Positions 11,948 through 21,654 of a DNA stretch of 64,000 nt are shown piece after piece (the stretch's first letter is position 1; every line of letters starts with the position of its first letter). The position numbers and the translations under genes were made by a program. The notes under the pieces were generated by a model that was not told the DNA's origin, did no database searches, and saw only the letters and a program-made list of their open reading frames with translations. The stretch lies in NCBI GenBank assembly GCA_027422505.1, contig JAPQWV010000018.1:13038001-13102000 (forward strand), written 5' to 3'. This stretch comes from Craterostigma plantagineum. Its lineage: Eukaryota; Streptophyta; Magnoliopsida; Lamiales; Linderniaceae.

Positions 11948-12774
11948 TTTAATTTAGAAATGTATTTAATAAGAATGGGTATGCATAAATTGAGCATCGT
12001 ATTGTAATGTTTTACTGTTATGACGTTGATGATGTATGAATCTGAAGTCATCTCACGGCAAAACTATATGATTAATTACTAATCGATCCCCGTACTGTAG
12101 TTTCAATATAGAAATAATTGGGACTATTTTACATTGTTTCGGACAGCAGTTTTTGCCGAAGATCATTAAGAATCTAATAGTATTAAGATAGTAACAACGT
12201 GATCTAATAATAACAACAAAAACCATATTATATACATTGTACAGGGAGAATGTAAACTCTTCTTTTCGTAGTAACCTATGGAGAAAATTAAAAATAAAAT
12301 GGACCACGATGATTATTTACTGGTCCAATTTAGTTTTGATGTTTTGTCTAAATTAATTTTGTAATTGATATTGGTTTTGGACCAATTTGATTCTTTCGTC
12401 AACGTTAATTCTAACAGGAATTTCGCAAGTGGACCATTAACGTGGATTAAGTTATAAGATATGTGAAAGTTCATTGAAGTCAAAAAAACTAGATCGTTTC
12501 TGAACGATCACTTCACATAAAATAGCTTTTGAGTGAAGTCAGTCATTCAATAGTGTAGCTAAAATTAGATAAGAAAAGAGTTCAGTTTTACATGTAATTT
12601 TGATTTATGATTACTCGTGAGGGTTCATAACCATGGTTTTTAGGCCTGGCTCGGATACCATGTGATTATTCAAATTCGTAGCAGAGAAATCGAAAGACCA
12701 CGAAACGGTATATCTGAAATTCCATCCTTCAGAAACCCTAACCAGTTGCTATAATCATTTTGGTACCTTTCCCA
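11948..12774. other. intergenic, AT-rich
   Basis: No gene is seen. Near 12647 a phrase CTGGCTCGGATACCATGTG resembles a copia primer site and flank, probably a retroelement scrap without definable ends. Confidence 0.4.
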
Positions 12775-13107
12775 CACTACTAGAAAACATGCATATTAGA
12801 CAAGGAAAATTCGGTGTCTGAAACTAAAATTCCGTATCTATTGAGTGATTAGACACGGAAAATTCGGTGTCTAAAACAAAAATTCCGTAGGTGTTGTTCT
12901 CGTGGCAAATTTGGATACGAATATATAGCGTTTCTAAAGTGAATTTTGTCACATTTCCGTATCTAATCTCTGTCTAAATAAAAACATTAATTTATTTAAA
13001 ATGAAAATAGAAAACCCTGTCAGAATCCGTTTCTAATACTCATAATTTAGACACGAAACCAATTCCATATCTATTTTCCGTGTTTGATACTATGTTTTCT
13101 TGTAGTG
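12775..13107. mobile_element. miniature CACTA (En/Spm-type) element
   Basis: The termini are CACTACTAGAAAACAT on the left and, read inward from the right, CACTACAAGAAAACAT. A perfect 3-bp duplication CCA lies at 12772-12774 and 13108-13110, as expected for CACTA transposons. The interior repeats subterminal motifs such as AGACA(A/C)GGAAAATTCGGTGTCT and TTCCGTATCTA in both orientations. There is no coding capacity at 333 bp. Confidence 0.9.
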
Positions 13108-13559
13108 CCACCGTTGGCAATTTTTGTTTAAACGTGGTAGTTTGCTTAATGAATTTGAAATAAACTAACAGCAAACGAATATGTAACCTTAATGTGAATC
13201 AAGAAATTTAGGCATGTACTGCACATATAATACAGCAACTGAAGAACAGATTCAGTACTCGGCTTCAATCTAACGCTAAATAATATTCAAGAGCGACAAG
13301 TCTTCTTTATTACAAAATATACGAAGTGAGAGAGCGACCAAATATAAATATTTATCCTCTTCGTGTTCATAAAAACAGCCAGGTTTATAAACACATCGAG
13401 AGTCAACATACATCTTTGTCTTTCGGTGATTCTTGCAATATAACTTGTTGATATTTTTCGAAGTACGTAATTGAAGCCCGTATTTGATTGAAACGACCAT
13501 CCTTTTTATTTACTAAAAATAACATAAAAAAAATGTGCACACCTACAGAATCTCAAGCG

Positions 13560-13762
13560 GGTAAAGTAGATTGGATAAATATGTTCAATTATTTGTGGTC
13601 TCCTCAACCCAATATTCGAATCCATTTTCTTCTGTCATGTTACACTTACCGTATAAATTGGGTGAAGATCGTTGTACCATCAGTGATCATATATCAAAGA
13701 AATTGTTTCTCTCCCTCCTCAATCTCGATAACGACAGAAACAAAAAAGAAGACATTCATTAA
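13560..13762 (+). repeat. upstream region shared with 19895-20070
   Basis: This stretch (ATGTTCAATTATTTGTGGTC...) is clearly homologous to the DNA before MLP-like relic 3. The duplication therefore included promoter or leader sequence as well as the gene. Confidence 0.7.
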
Positions 13763-13787
13763 ATGGCTCAGATAGCTCAGATGAGAG

Positions 13788-14545
13788 AACCCCCAACCTT
13801 TGAGTTGGAATACCGCTTCGCCACCACTTTGCTGTATGACATTTTTGGACTTTTGCAAGATAACATAGTAATTATACATAATAACAGTTTGGGCAGGCCG
13901 TGCGCGCGGGGGCGCACAGGATGCCAGTCTCCGCCCCCCGCCGCTCGAGGCGAGGAGGGGGCGATGCGATGCGTGAAAGAAGGGCTGGACCATGACGTTG
14001 CTAGCAAGGCGGCGGCCGGCGAGGGACGGCAAGTGGTTGACGACAGCGGCAATCGGCATCTTTTTCCGGCGGGGAAGAGGAGGAGATGCGTTTTGGAATA
14101 GAAATTCATAGAAAATCGAAAACTGATCCGATCGGGTCGATTCAAACTGGTCTAGAAAGCCCAAGAAGTTGGATTTCAAGAGATTTAGTTTCGACAAAAT
14201 CCGAGTACAATAACTAGGTCAAAATGATCAAAAACGGGCTTCGGCCCAAGAATAAGTATGTCGCTGACCCGAATCATGTCTTGAGAAATGAATTTCTGTA
14301 TCAACAACTCAAACCCTATGTAATAACATTAAGTCCGCAAAAAACATCCTTTTTCTGGTCTCAATGCGATTCTTTTCTTCTTCCTCATATCTTGCGCTCT
14401 CTGTAAAGGCCATTTTCAACATTTTTAGTCACCCATCCTAGTACTACTCTCGCACAAGCATGCTTAACTTCGGAGTTCTGATGGGATCCGGTGCATTAGT
14501 GTTGGTATGACCGCACTCATTTAGTTTGTTGCGCATAGTTGTTTT
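13788..14545. mobile_element. insertion inside MLP-like pseudogene 2
   Basis: The duplicate at 20071 runs straight through this point, so 13788-14545 (approximate edges) is inserted DNA. It contains a GC-rich island (13880-14090), a segment with GGGCTTCGGCCC near 14238, and a 5S rRNA-like block on the minus strand. A Cassandra-type TRIM or its solo LTR would explain the 5S block. However, a second 5S copy is missing and no target duplication was found, so it may be a composite. Confidence 0.45.
14428..14518 (-). repeat. 5S rRNA-like segment (pol III internal promoter region)
   Basis: Read on the minus strand it begins GAGTGCGGTCATACCAACAC and includes ATGCACCGGATCCCATCAG, AACTCCGAAGTTAAGCATGC and AGTAGTACTAGGATGGGTGAC. 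This is the first three quarters of plant 5S rRNA with a few substitutions, including the A-box and C-box regions. The 3' quarter is missing, so it is not a functional 5S gene. Cassandra TRIM LTRs carry exactly such a 5S-derived block. Confidence 0.85.
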
Positions 14546-14761
14546 GTTGGGACGTAGGGAAATAAAATGTCGCAATGAAGCTATATATGGTTTCATGAAA
14601 AATAACTTCAGCAAATTAGCAAACATGTTTCCACAAGTGATCAAAAGCGTGAAATTTGTCGAAGGAGAGGAAGGTCGTACTGGAAATGTCATGATCATTA
14701 AATATGAACTCGGTATGCATCATCCAATGTAATTAATTAGTATATCTCACTCTTTATATAG

Positions 14762-14792
<31 letters not shown>

Positions 14793-14822
14793 CTATTGAA
14801 CGCATATTATACATGGGGTTGC

Positions 14823-14859
<37 letters not shown>
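14762..14859. repeat. two (AT)n microsatellites in the MLP-like intron
   Basis: Runs of AT lie at 14762-14789 and 14825-14859, seen directly. Confidence 0.9.
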
Positions 14860-14861
<2 letters not shown>

Positions 14862-15151
14862 GTGTGTGTAGGCGGGCGCAACATGTCTGTTAAGGCAAGG
14901 ACCGAAGTTATCGAAGACAGAAAAATCGATAGCATACCACGTCCTCGAAGGAGATGCGATGCAGATATACAAAAGTCTTGCGTTGAAAATCACTTCCAAT
15001 GAGAAAGGATTTATAGAGATTTTCTATAGACTATAAGAAAGCTGATGAGTCATACCCCAACCCAGATGACTACATGAAACTATCTCTTAAAGTGATTAAT
15101 GGCGTTGGGGTTTACCTTAACAAGAATTGATAGAAAAATTAATGGGAAATA

Positions 15152-15154
<3 letters not shown>

Positions 15155-15190
<36 letters not shown>
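15155..15190. repeat. (AT)n microsatellite
   Basis: An uninterrupted AT run lies just after the MLP-like pseudogene 2 stop codon. Confidence 0.9.
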
Positions 15191-15193
<3 letters not shown>

Positions 15194-15237
15194 CGAATAA
15201 GGTCGACAGATCGTCTTGTTCAATAACCAGCAGCTTG

Positions 15238-15402
15238 TCGAAGCGTTGTGTATCATTTATTGTGTGTATCTCGTGTATCTCTAAAGAATGTTGATGTTTG
15301 TATTTTGATTGTGTGTGCGTTGTGTATCATTTGTCGAAGCGTTTCATAATCTCGTGTATCTCTAAAGAATGTTGATGTTTGTATTTTGATTGTGTGTGCG
15401 TA
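15238..15402 (+). repeat. two-copy tandem repeat of about 80 bp
   Basis: The block TCTCGTGTATCTCTAAAGAA, followed by TGTTGATGTTTGTATTTTGA and TTGTGTGTGCG, occurs twice in direct orientation. It lies in the former 3' flank of MLP-like pseudogene 2. Confidence 0.75.
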
Positions 15403-16123
15403 ATTGTTATACTATTACCACTTTTTTCATGGTAATAATGAGCGACGAAGAAGAACAAGTGCTAAACAGTGGACTATGAAAGGTAGAAAGTAAAATATAA
15501 AATGCAGCTTACCTCATGTGTTTGGCAGTTCTTGTACTAATGAGCCATGCAGGTCAAGTATGAATGAGAAGAAAAGGATTCATAGTGTCGATCTAACCTT
15601 CTTTATGCATCATCAATAAATAAAAGGGTAATTTAATTGGCACCTCTTTTTTTTTTTTTTTTTTCTATTTGCACCCCTAGTAAATGTAGAGTAAACTTTG
15701 TAGAAATTCGGGCCAGGCCTCCGATAAATCCGTCATCGAGGCCGCGAACACACGCCACACATGAGGAGGAGTCCCGGTATATGCTTGATGGGGTTCCTTC
15801 CTAAAACTAATTAGTGTTAGGAGGAGTGACCCATCAAGCTTATAAACCATTTAATTTTCTTGGTAAGTTTCGATGTGGGACTCTTCAGTCCTCACACGTG
15901 ACCAGATCAACAAACTTTAAATACTTATCCATTTTACATCTCATATAAAATGAAAAAAAATCAATTTTAATATTGAATAATTTAAGTAAACAATAAAAAA
16001 ACTTACCAATTAAAAAGAAAATAAATAAACACTTACCAAGTTTTCCATCAACGTTAAACTATTAACTAAATCAAAATGGCTGCGACTCAGTTACTACCAT
16101 GTTTACGGACATTGTAAAGTAAC
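15403..16123. other. intergenic around the palindrome
   Basis: Apart from the palindrome, only a poly-T tract (15647-15664) and AT-rich DNA are seen. Confidence 0.4.
15783..15882 (-). promoter_or_regulatory. snRNA-type promoter-like elements beside a 57-bp palindrome
   Basis: Read on the minus strand, AGTCCCACATCG (15882-15871) matches the plant snRNA upstream sequence element RTCCCACATCG. Exactly 24 bp later comes TTTATAAG (15846-15839). That spacing is typical of plant pol III snRNA genes. Downstream, 15839-15783 is a near-perfect inverted repeat with arms starting GCTTGATGGG. No known snRNA follows. It may be a dispersed repeat that borrowed a promoter, or chance. Confidence 0.45.
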
Positions 16124-16547
16124 TGTTAGGATCGGTTACGTGTTTAGAGGGGGTGAATAAACACTTGTTAGATTTTTTGTTCTGAACCGGTTAAGGTTAG
16201 ATACCGGTGCTTGATTTTCAGCGTGTGCGACTTGTGTGGAAGAAATCAGTCGGTTTTGAACCAAGACCGGATGTAAAATGTGATGTGTGTGTGCTTGCGA
16301 AGGACGCGTAATTTGTTTCTGGAAGTTCGGAGCAAATTCTCCTATGCCGCCCTTCTTCCCCGCAAGGAAGGTATCACTAGAAGCCTCGGTTTACAATCTT
16401 GTTGTACAACCTCCTTAGCTAGACTGACTCAATACAACCCTCACGGCTATACTACGCTAACTAAATTCCTAGACAACTTTTTACAGTCCGTCTCTTTCAA
16501 GAGCTTTTTACAGTTCCTGGAGAAAAATCATGAACGTAATTACTTAC

Positions 16548-18393
16548 GTTTATAGTTGTTAAATTTAAGTCGCTTGCATGATAAGTGAAGTCGTTTTGAT
16601 AATTTTAGGGCTATAATATGGTTTCACAACAAAATCAAACGTTTTACGTCAGTTTTGCGACAGTTTAGTATTTCTCAATGATCATGGGGTAAACGATGTC
16701 TGATGGACCTGATATTTTAACGATAAATTGAGGACTCGTTAATCTTGATTCTGACCAAATGGATTTTCAATCCGATGTGTGATTGGGAGATATGAATTTT
16801 TGAACGTGCTGCTGTTTTACAGGAAAATGCGTCACAGCCGTGAAGGCTATGCAAGAGGCCGTGAAGCGCACCAAAGAGCCTTTTTCTTGCCCGACTGTGT
16901 CACGGCCGTGAGCACTAACCAACATAGCCGTGAAGCACCATTCAAGGCGGTGAATGCGGGCACAAAGACAATTTTTAAGCCCGAACTCTTCATGGCCGTG
17001 AACATGAAGACCCCAAGCCGTGAACGCGGGCAGAAACTTCTTTTCTTCAGCACCACAGTTGTCACGTCCGTGAAGATGCGCATAAGAGGCCGTGAACTTC
17101 CATGTGAACCTATTAAAAGTCAAGCACAACACAGAAAACCACTTTAGCTCATTGAGGACGAAATTTGGAACCAACTTAGAAGAAAAAAAGATCACGTTTG
17201 GAACAAGTTCTCTGCATAAGACAAGCCATTCAATTTCATAACAGACATGAAATCAGTTTTTGGGGGTTGCATATACGGCTTGGAGGCTAAGATGTTCAAA
17301 ATTTCTTCTCCTTGGTTTCTACGTTGAAGAAAAGAGCAAAAGGAGATAGTGGTGAATATCTATATAAAGAGCCATTGTAATGAGGAGAGAAAAGGGGGGA
17401 GGTGAAAAAAAGGTACGTGATAGATACACCATTTAAGCTCATATCCAAACATACACGTTGCCTTTAAAAATCCAAGAACACATATTTAGTTGCTCACCAC
17501 ATGTTCGATCAAATTACTCAACGAAGAGCGGAGATTAACTTTGAAGCCAAAATCAAGGAAGCATTTATGATGTATTCGATGTTAATTATGTGCTTTGTTG
17601 TGATTATGATGAGTAGCTAAATCTATTGTATTTGAGATGAGATGAACCCTAACGCGATCGATCGTATGTTTACGTGTATTTGATGTTTTGCTATTGTTAT
17701 GACTCGTTTATGAAGCTTATGATTTGATTATGTCTATGTGATTGAAATTGTCTAGCTAGCTCGAACATGTCTATGTGATTAAGTTAATGTAGTTGGAAAA
17801 TTGTACGCTACGCTCGAGAGAGGAGCGGAAGATTAAACTACTCGTAAACGAGCGAAATAAACTCATCTAGGTTGAACTACCCCGCCGGATTAGAGTCAAA
17901 TCTAATAGCGATTCACCGTGTTTTTAATGCAATCTTCGGTTAAGTAGTTAGGGAAGCTTGCCCAGCTACTTAATTCGTTGATTAGTTGTTTGCGATCATT
18001 ATCTGGTAACATGCAGTTTCGTCAGCTATATAACTCGTATGCATGTAGTAGGAATCTCCACGGTCAAGTGATAGTGTTGCTTACGTACACTTGATATTTG
18101 TTTTGATCGAGCTAGGGGGAATCAAAGTCTCAAATATGTTTTCATAAGGGTTTTTCTCTCCATACTATTTTACTAAGTTGAATTTTTAAGTTATTATTTA
18201 CCATTTCGACAATCAAACATTCGCACTAGACTATTTAAGCAAAAGTTTTTCTAAGGTATATAGTCCTCTTGGGATTCGATACTCGAATACTTGCTACGTC
18301 TATGCTATTTCGATAGGTACACTTGCCTGTTGAGCGTAGGATAGTTCGTTAGTGTTCGTTTTATTTTAATACTCGATCCGCTCGATCAAGTCA
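16548..18393. mobile_element. gypsy-like solo LTR nested in the SIRE-type LTR
   Basis: The 1.85-kb insert is flanked by CTTAC at 16543-16547 and 18394-18398, a candidate 5-bp target duplication. Its last 200 bp (ATAGTCCTCTTGGGATTCGA, then CTATTTCGATAGGTACACTT) resemble the 3' ends of plant Tat/Athila-type gypsy LTRs. A promoter-like TCTATATAAAG lies near 17359. There is no coding domain. The left terminus does not show a clean TG, so the edges are approximate. Confidence 0.5.
16815..17105 (+). repeat. GCCGTGAA-rich degenerate repeat
   Basis: The word (G/A)GCCGTGAA or a one-base variant recurs about ten times, often after TCAC(A/G). It appears as paired motifs around 30 and 60-90 bp apart. 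It lies in the gypsy-like LTR. It leaves frames open for about 120-140 codons on both strands, which is a composition effect rather than a gene. Confidence 0.6.
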
Positions 18394-19039
18394 CTTACTA
18401 ACCGGTCTGGTATAGTACAGTGACGACAACACCTAATTCTTTTCTCGCTAAAGAACTAAACGCTTTGAAAGCTTGAGCTAATTCTCTCGTTCTAAAATGC
18501 GTAGTTGATGAAGTAAGTTTCTTCAGCTTGCATCCCTCCTATTTATAGCTGAGGTTGAAGTTGAAGCCCGTTGTGACATAGCTCTTTGTGTACCGGACAG
18601 AGCATTTATTGACTTTACCCAAAATGGGTATGTCCGGTCTTCGCAGCAGTCCGTGCTGTGCATTTTACTTTATTCCTTATTCAGCTTGCTTGACTTCAAC
18701 TTGCCTCTAGTTGGCAGCTTGTACTAAATTTTTGTCAGAAGTCTTCAACTTGTCGCCCTCAATTGTGTTTGAATTTGTCCAACGCGCAACGTCCGGTATC
18801 ATGCGGTCTTCAATGTAGTTCTGGTATGCAGTCTTGATCCGGTTTCAACTTGCGCTGATAGTCTGCTGATTGTATCCGGTTTTACTTATGTCTAATCGGT
18901 ATACTTATTTAAGTTAAGTTCAATCATCGAAACTATTAATCTGAATACTTAGATTCGTGATTTCTAGCGGCAACTGATTTTAAAACGTGTTTGAGTTTGA
19001 TATTATATGTCTAGTTAGAACTAGAAGGGTCTAAATAAT

Positions 19040-19406
19040 ACAACAACGTTGTAAGCCAAAATTCTTCTAGTAAAAAATCTTTCTTGCAAGGAAGAACGAA
19101 GACGTATGACTTATGAGGAATTAGCCTTCGGAAGTTCTAGAATAGATTTTGTTTTATACGAGTTACCAAATTCTTCTAGTGATAGATCTTTCTTGCGAGG
19201 AAGAAGGGAAGATGTAGGAAGAATTAGACACACAGATGCAACGTTTGTTAGTTTAGAGCATAACGTATCTCCTGCACTTCCCTCCAAGGTCAGACTAGTA
19301 TCAAGTTCAAACCCAACGAGATTACCTCAGACTGAAAAATTGCAAAAAATATACTGATGTGTTTATTCACCCCTCTAGGCTCTAAACACACTATTCGATC
19401 CTAACA
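19040..19406 (-). repeat. inverted fragment of a SIRE-type LTR
   Basis: Read on the minus strand from 19406 it starts TGTTAGGATCGAATAGTGTG and contains AGAGGGGTGAATAAACAC and CTTCCTCGCAAGAAAG. These are the start and middle of the LTR seen at 16124 and 28758. It thus faces the LTR at 16124 tail to tail. A 50-bp block with TTCTTCTAGT...TCTTTCTTGC occurs twice within it. Confidence 0.7.
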
Positions 19407-19890
19407 GTGTCTAATAACAAAAAATTCAGCATATGTTGATTTCTTGTATGTCTCGAACATATGTAGAAAGTTGTATTCTTTCCAATTTTCTATATTTATT
19501 TTTATTGTTTATTGAAAATAAAGCTATCATAAGAATGTAATTCTTTTTCCCCCTTAAAAGGAGCGCACACCTAATATGCTAAGTGAAAACTGAGTGTCGA
19601 TAGATAGCGAAAGGTCGATCTTAGCTCAAATCGAAGATAGGTTTCACAATTAAATTGTTGTCTCATGGAGTCATGGTCAAAAGTTACCATACCTTTTTTT
19701 TCTTTTAACTTAAAATTAATTAAAAATTTCAAGTTCAAGGATTAAGTTCAATTAACCATATTGTTAAAGAATGAATTTGTAAGTTCATCAGAAATTAAAG
19801 TTCCTTATTTAACTAATGAAAAGCCCTTATTTGCTAAAAAATATAAGGGATCTATATATCTAACTACAGACTCGGTAGACTGGTAATAGA
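19407..19890. other. intergenic, AT-rich
   Basis: I see no gene, terminal repeat or repeat unit here. Confidence 0.4.
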
Positions 19891-19894
19891 ATCT

Positions 19895-20276
19895 CATGAT
19901 GTTGAAGTCGATTGGTAATATGTTCAATTATTTGTGGTCAGCTCAACCCATTATATTCTAACCCCATCTTCTTTGTGAAAGAAGGGCCAAGATAGTTGCA
20001 CAATCAGTGATATATCAAAGGAATTACTTGTCTTCTCAGTCTCTATAAGGTAAAAGAGAAGAAATATTAAATGGGTGAGACCTCAGATTAAGGGACAAAG
20101 AAATAAACTGTCCCCAGGAAGTTGAATATGATTTCATGAAAAGTAACTACGCAAACTACCAAAACGTATCTACAAGTATTCAAAGTCGTGCAATTCGTGA
20201 AGGAGAGGAAGGTCGTATTGGAAATGTTCACGGTCGTTTAATATGAACGTATAATACATCGTCCGACATAGAATAA
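19895..20276 (+). pseudogene. Bet v 1 / major latex protein-like relic 3
   Basis: The leader (19895-20070) and a former first exon (20071-20276) align with the corresponding parts of MLP-like pseudogene 2. They share a FMK(S/N)N and GEEGR(I/T)GNV signature. The ATG at 20071 is followed by stops within 15 codons, and I see no second exon. This is a highly eroded duplicate, useful mainly because it lacks the insertion present in pseudogene 2. Confidence 0.65.
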
Positions 20277-20555
20277 TTTAAAAATCGCTCTTAGTACTTG
20301 TTAGCTATATGAATGCATATTTTGCATGTAGTGCATGTTACGTCAGTTATATTTTGCTTGATGGTATAAACTACAATATCCAGTAAGTCGAGCGCTATAA
20401 TATATCTGCTGATTCAGAATCTTGAAGATTTGGACAAGTAGATTACCTCGGTATTTAACACAAACATGTGAGAAATCTTGGCATGTTCTCGAATTCGAGG
20501 GATTTCAAAGTACATCCTTTGTTGGCTATTCATGCAAGCATCGTTTTTCTTCTAT

Positions 20556-21262
20556 GATTCTTCAGCCAATTCTTGTTTGTAATGGTTAACACATTGTATT
20601 AAGACAACATAGTGAACTTATCCATGTGAATCTACATCTCATAGAATGCACGTATCAAGTGATGATATATGATGGACATAATGACCAAAATTGTTGAACT
20701 TGGGAAATAACAAGAGATCCATATATAATATTATTAACATTGGTAAATCCTAAACATGTTTATATGATAACAAGAAGACATATACGCAATCAACATATAC
20801 TTATATACATACAAGTGCACTACAGACTACACTTGATGTGCAAAACAACCCAACGAAGAACTAAACCCTAGATGACTACAACAAGAGCTGCAAGTATTAT
20901 ATTAGACATGATTTTTTCCGCCAATTCTCGTTTGTATTCTTTACAATCACCATCTCATATAATGCATGGATGAAGTGACGATCTATAACTAATGAGCATA
21001 ATAACAAAAAAACCGAATATAGGCAATAACAACAGATTCCGAGGAAATACTTTACGAAAAATAAAAAGAGTGTTAAACATAGATGAGACGATTGCATGTA
21101 TTCATGTACAATGATCAATTTACATAAAAAAATATGTACACACGGAAACACTACACAATCTACACAAAAGAACTCAACCAAAACTAAACCATAGATGACA
21201 AGAATAGATCTGCAAAAGTATTACATGTTGTAATAGCATTGTGTATAATTAAGACAACATGG
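20556..21262 (+). repeat. upstream modules of the DUF26-like genes, copies without a gene
   Basis: Two and a half diverged copies of a module of about 330 bp are seen (roughly 20556-20910, 20911-21229, and from 21230). Each runs from a CCAATTCT(T/C)GTTTGTA phrase, through ATAATGCA(T/C)G(G/T)AT(C/G)AAGTGA, to AACTAAACC(C/A)TAGATGAC. The same order occurs upstream of both DUF26-like genes, but no coding exon follows here. Confidence 0.6.
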
Positions 21263-21267
21263 TGAAC

Positions 21268-21654
21268 TAACAGATTTTGATCTTGAAATCGAATGAAAAC
21301 AACGCGAAGATTTACGTGGTTCGGATCTTAAATCCTACATCCACGGGCAAATGCCATTGTTATTGATTGCTTGAGAGTTCTACAAGATTACAATCTGAAT
21401 TAAGTAATTAAACTGGAATTGAAGAACTGAGCCTATTTAAAGGAAGAAAGCGCGCCAAGAGTTAAAGATCCGTCTAACTCTCTCTGCTTGAAATCGTTGT
21501 TAGGCGTCTTCATAAGTTGATAAAACGTTTCTTCCTTCTTTTCCATTTTTATACTCCAACGCTTTTTGCTTTCTTCTTTGAATTCCTTTTCCAGCACAGA
21601 TAGAATCAGCTGTATGGCATGGCTCGTGCTTCCATTCTCCTTGTTTCTTTAGTA
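21268..21654 (-). repeat. left (3') LTR of the young copia element
   Basis: On the minus strand it runs from TACTAAAGAAACAAGG to CTGTTA, and pairs with 26240-26631. The pol frame runs about 150 bp into it. Confidence 0.9.

Larger units (their letters stand above)
13763..15130 (+). pseudogene. Bet v 1 / major latex protein-like pseudogene 2, split by insertion
   Basis: The start MAQIAQM (13763) is separated by about 760 bp of foreign sequence from the rest of exon 1 (about 14546-14712: GRREIKCRNEAIYGFMK...MFPQVIKSVKFVEGEEG). An intron with AT microsatellites (GT at 14713, AG at 14870-14871) follows. Exon 2 (14872-15130) holds SVKARTEVIEDRKIDS, HVLEGDAMQIYKSLALKIT and DYKKADESYPNPDDYMKLS, ending VGVYLNKN. 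These are recognisable MLP/Bet v 1 elements in family order. Exon 2 has frameshifts near 14933 and about 15030. Compared with 20071-20276, which lacks the interruption, the insertion is secondary. Confidence 0.8.
16124..18972 (+). mobile_element. old SIRE-type LTR, interrupted by another LTR
   Basis: It starts TGTTAGGATCGGTTACGTG and ends TTTCTAGCGGCA. Both halves (16124-16547 and 18394-18972) align with the LTRs of the SIRE-type element at 28758-39183. Shared phrases include TTTCTGGAAGTTCGGAG, CCCAAAATGGGT, and a common end region GAAACTATTAATCTGAAT / CAAAACTGTTAATCCGAAT. No internal region adjoins it, so it is probably a solo or truncated LTR. The element inserted into it accounts for the middle 1.85 kb. 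Confidence 0.7.

Noticed and set aside
13694..14197. Arginine/proline-rich frame of 167 codons on the minus strand
   Set aside because: It spans the inserted GC-rich island and the promoter of the MLP-like pseudogene; no recognisable domain, and openness follows from GC content.
14428..14518. Functional 5S rRNA gene
   Set aside because: The last quarter of the molecule is missing and several conserved positions differ.
16767..17195. 142-codon frame in the gypsy-like LTR
   Set aside because: Open frames occur on both strands across the GCCGTGAA repeats, which is a repeat effect.
16124..19406. 3.3-kb DNA transposon with TGTTAGGATCG inverted ends
   Set aside because: The ends are two SIRE-type LTR pieces in opposite orientation; the flanking bases (GTAAC and GTGTC) do not form a duplication.
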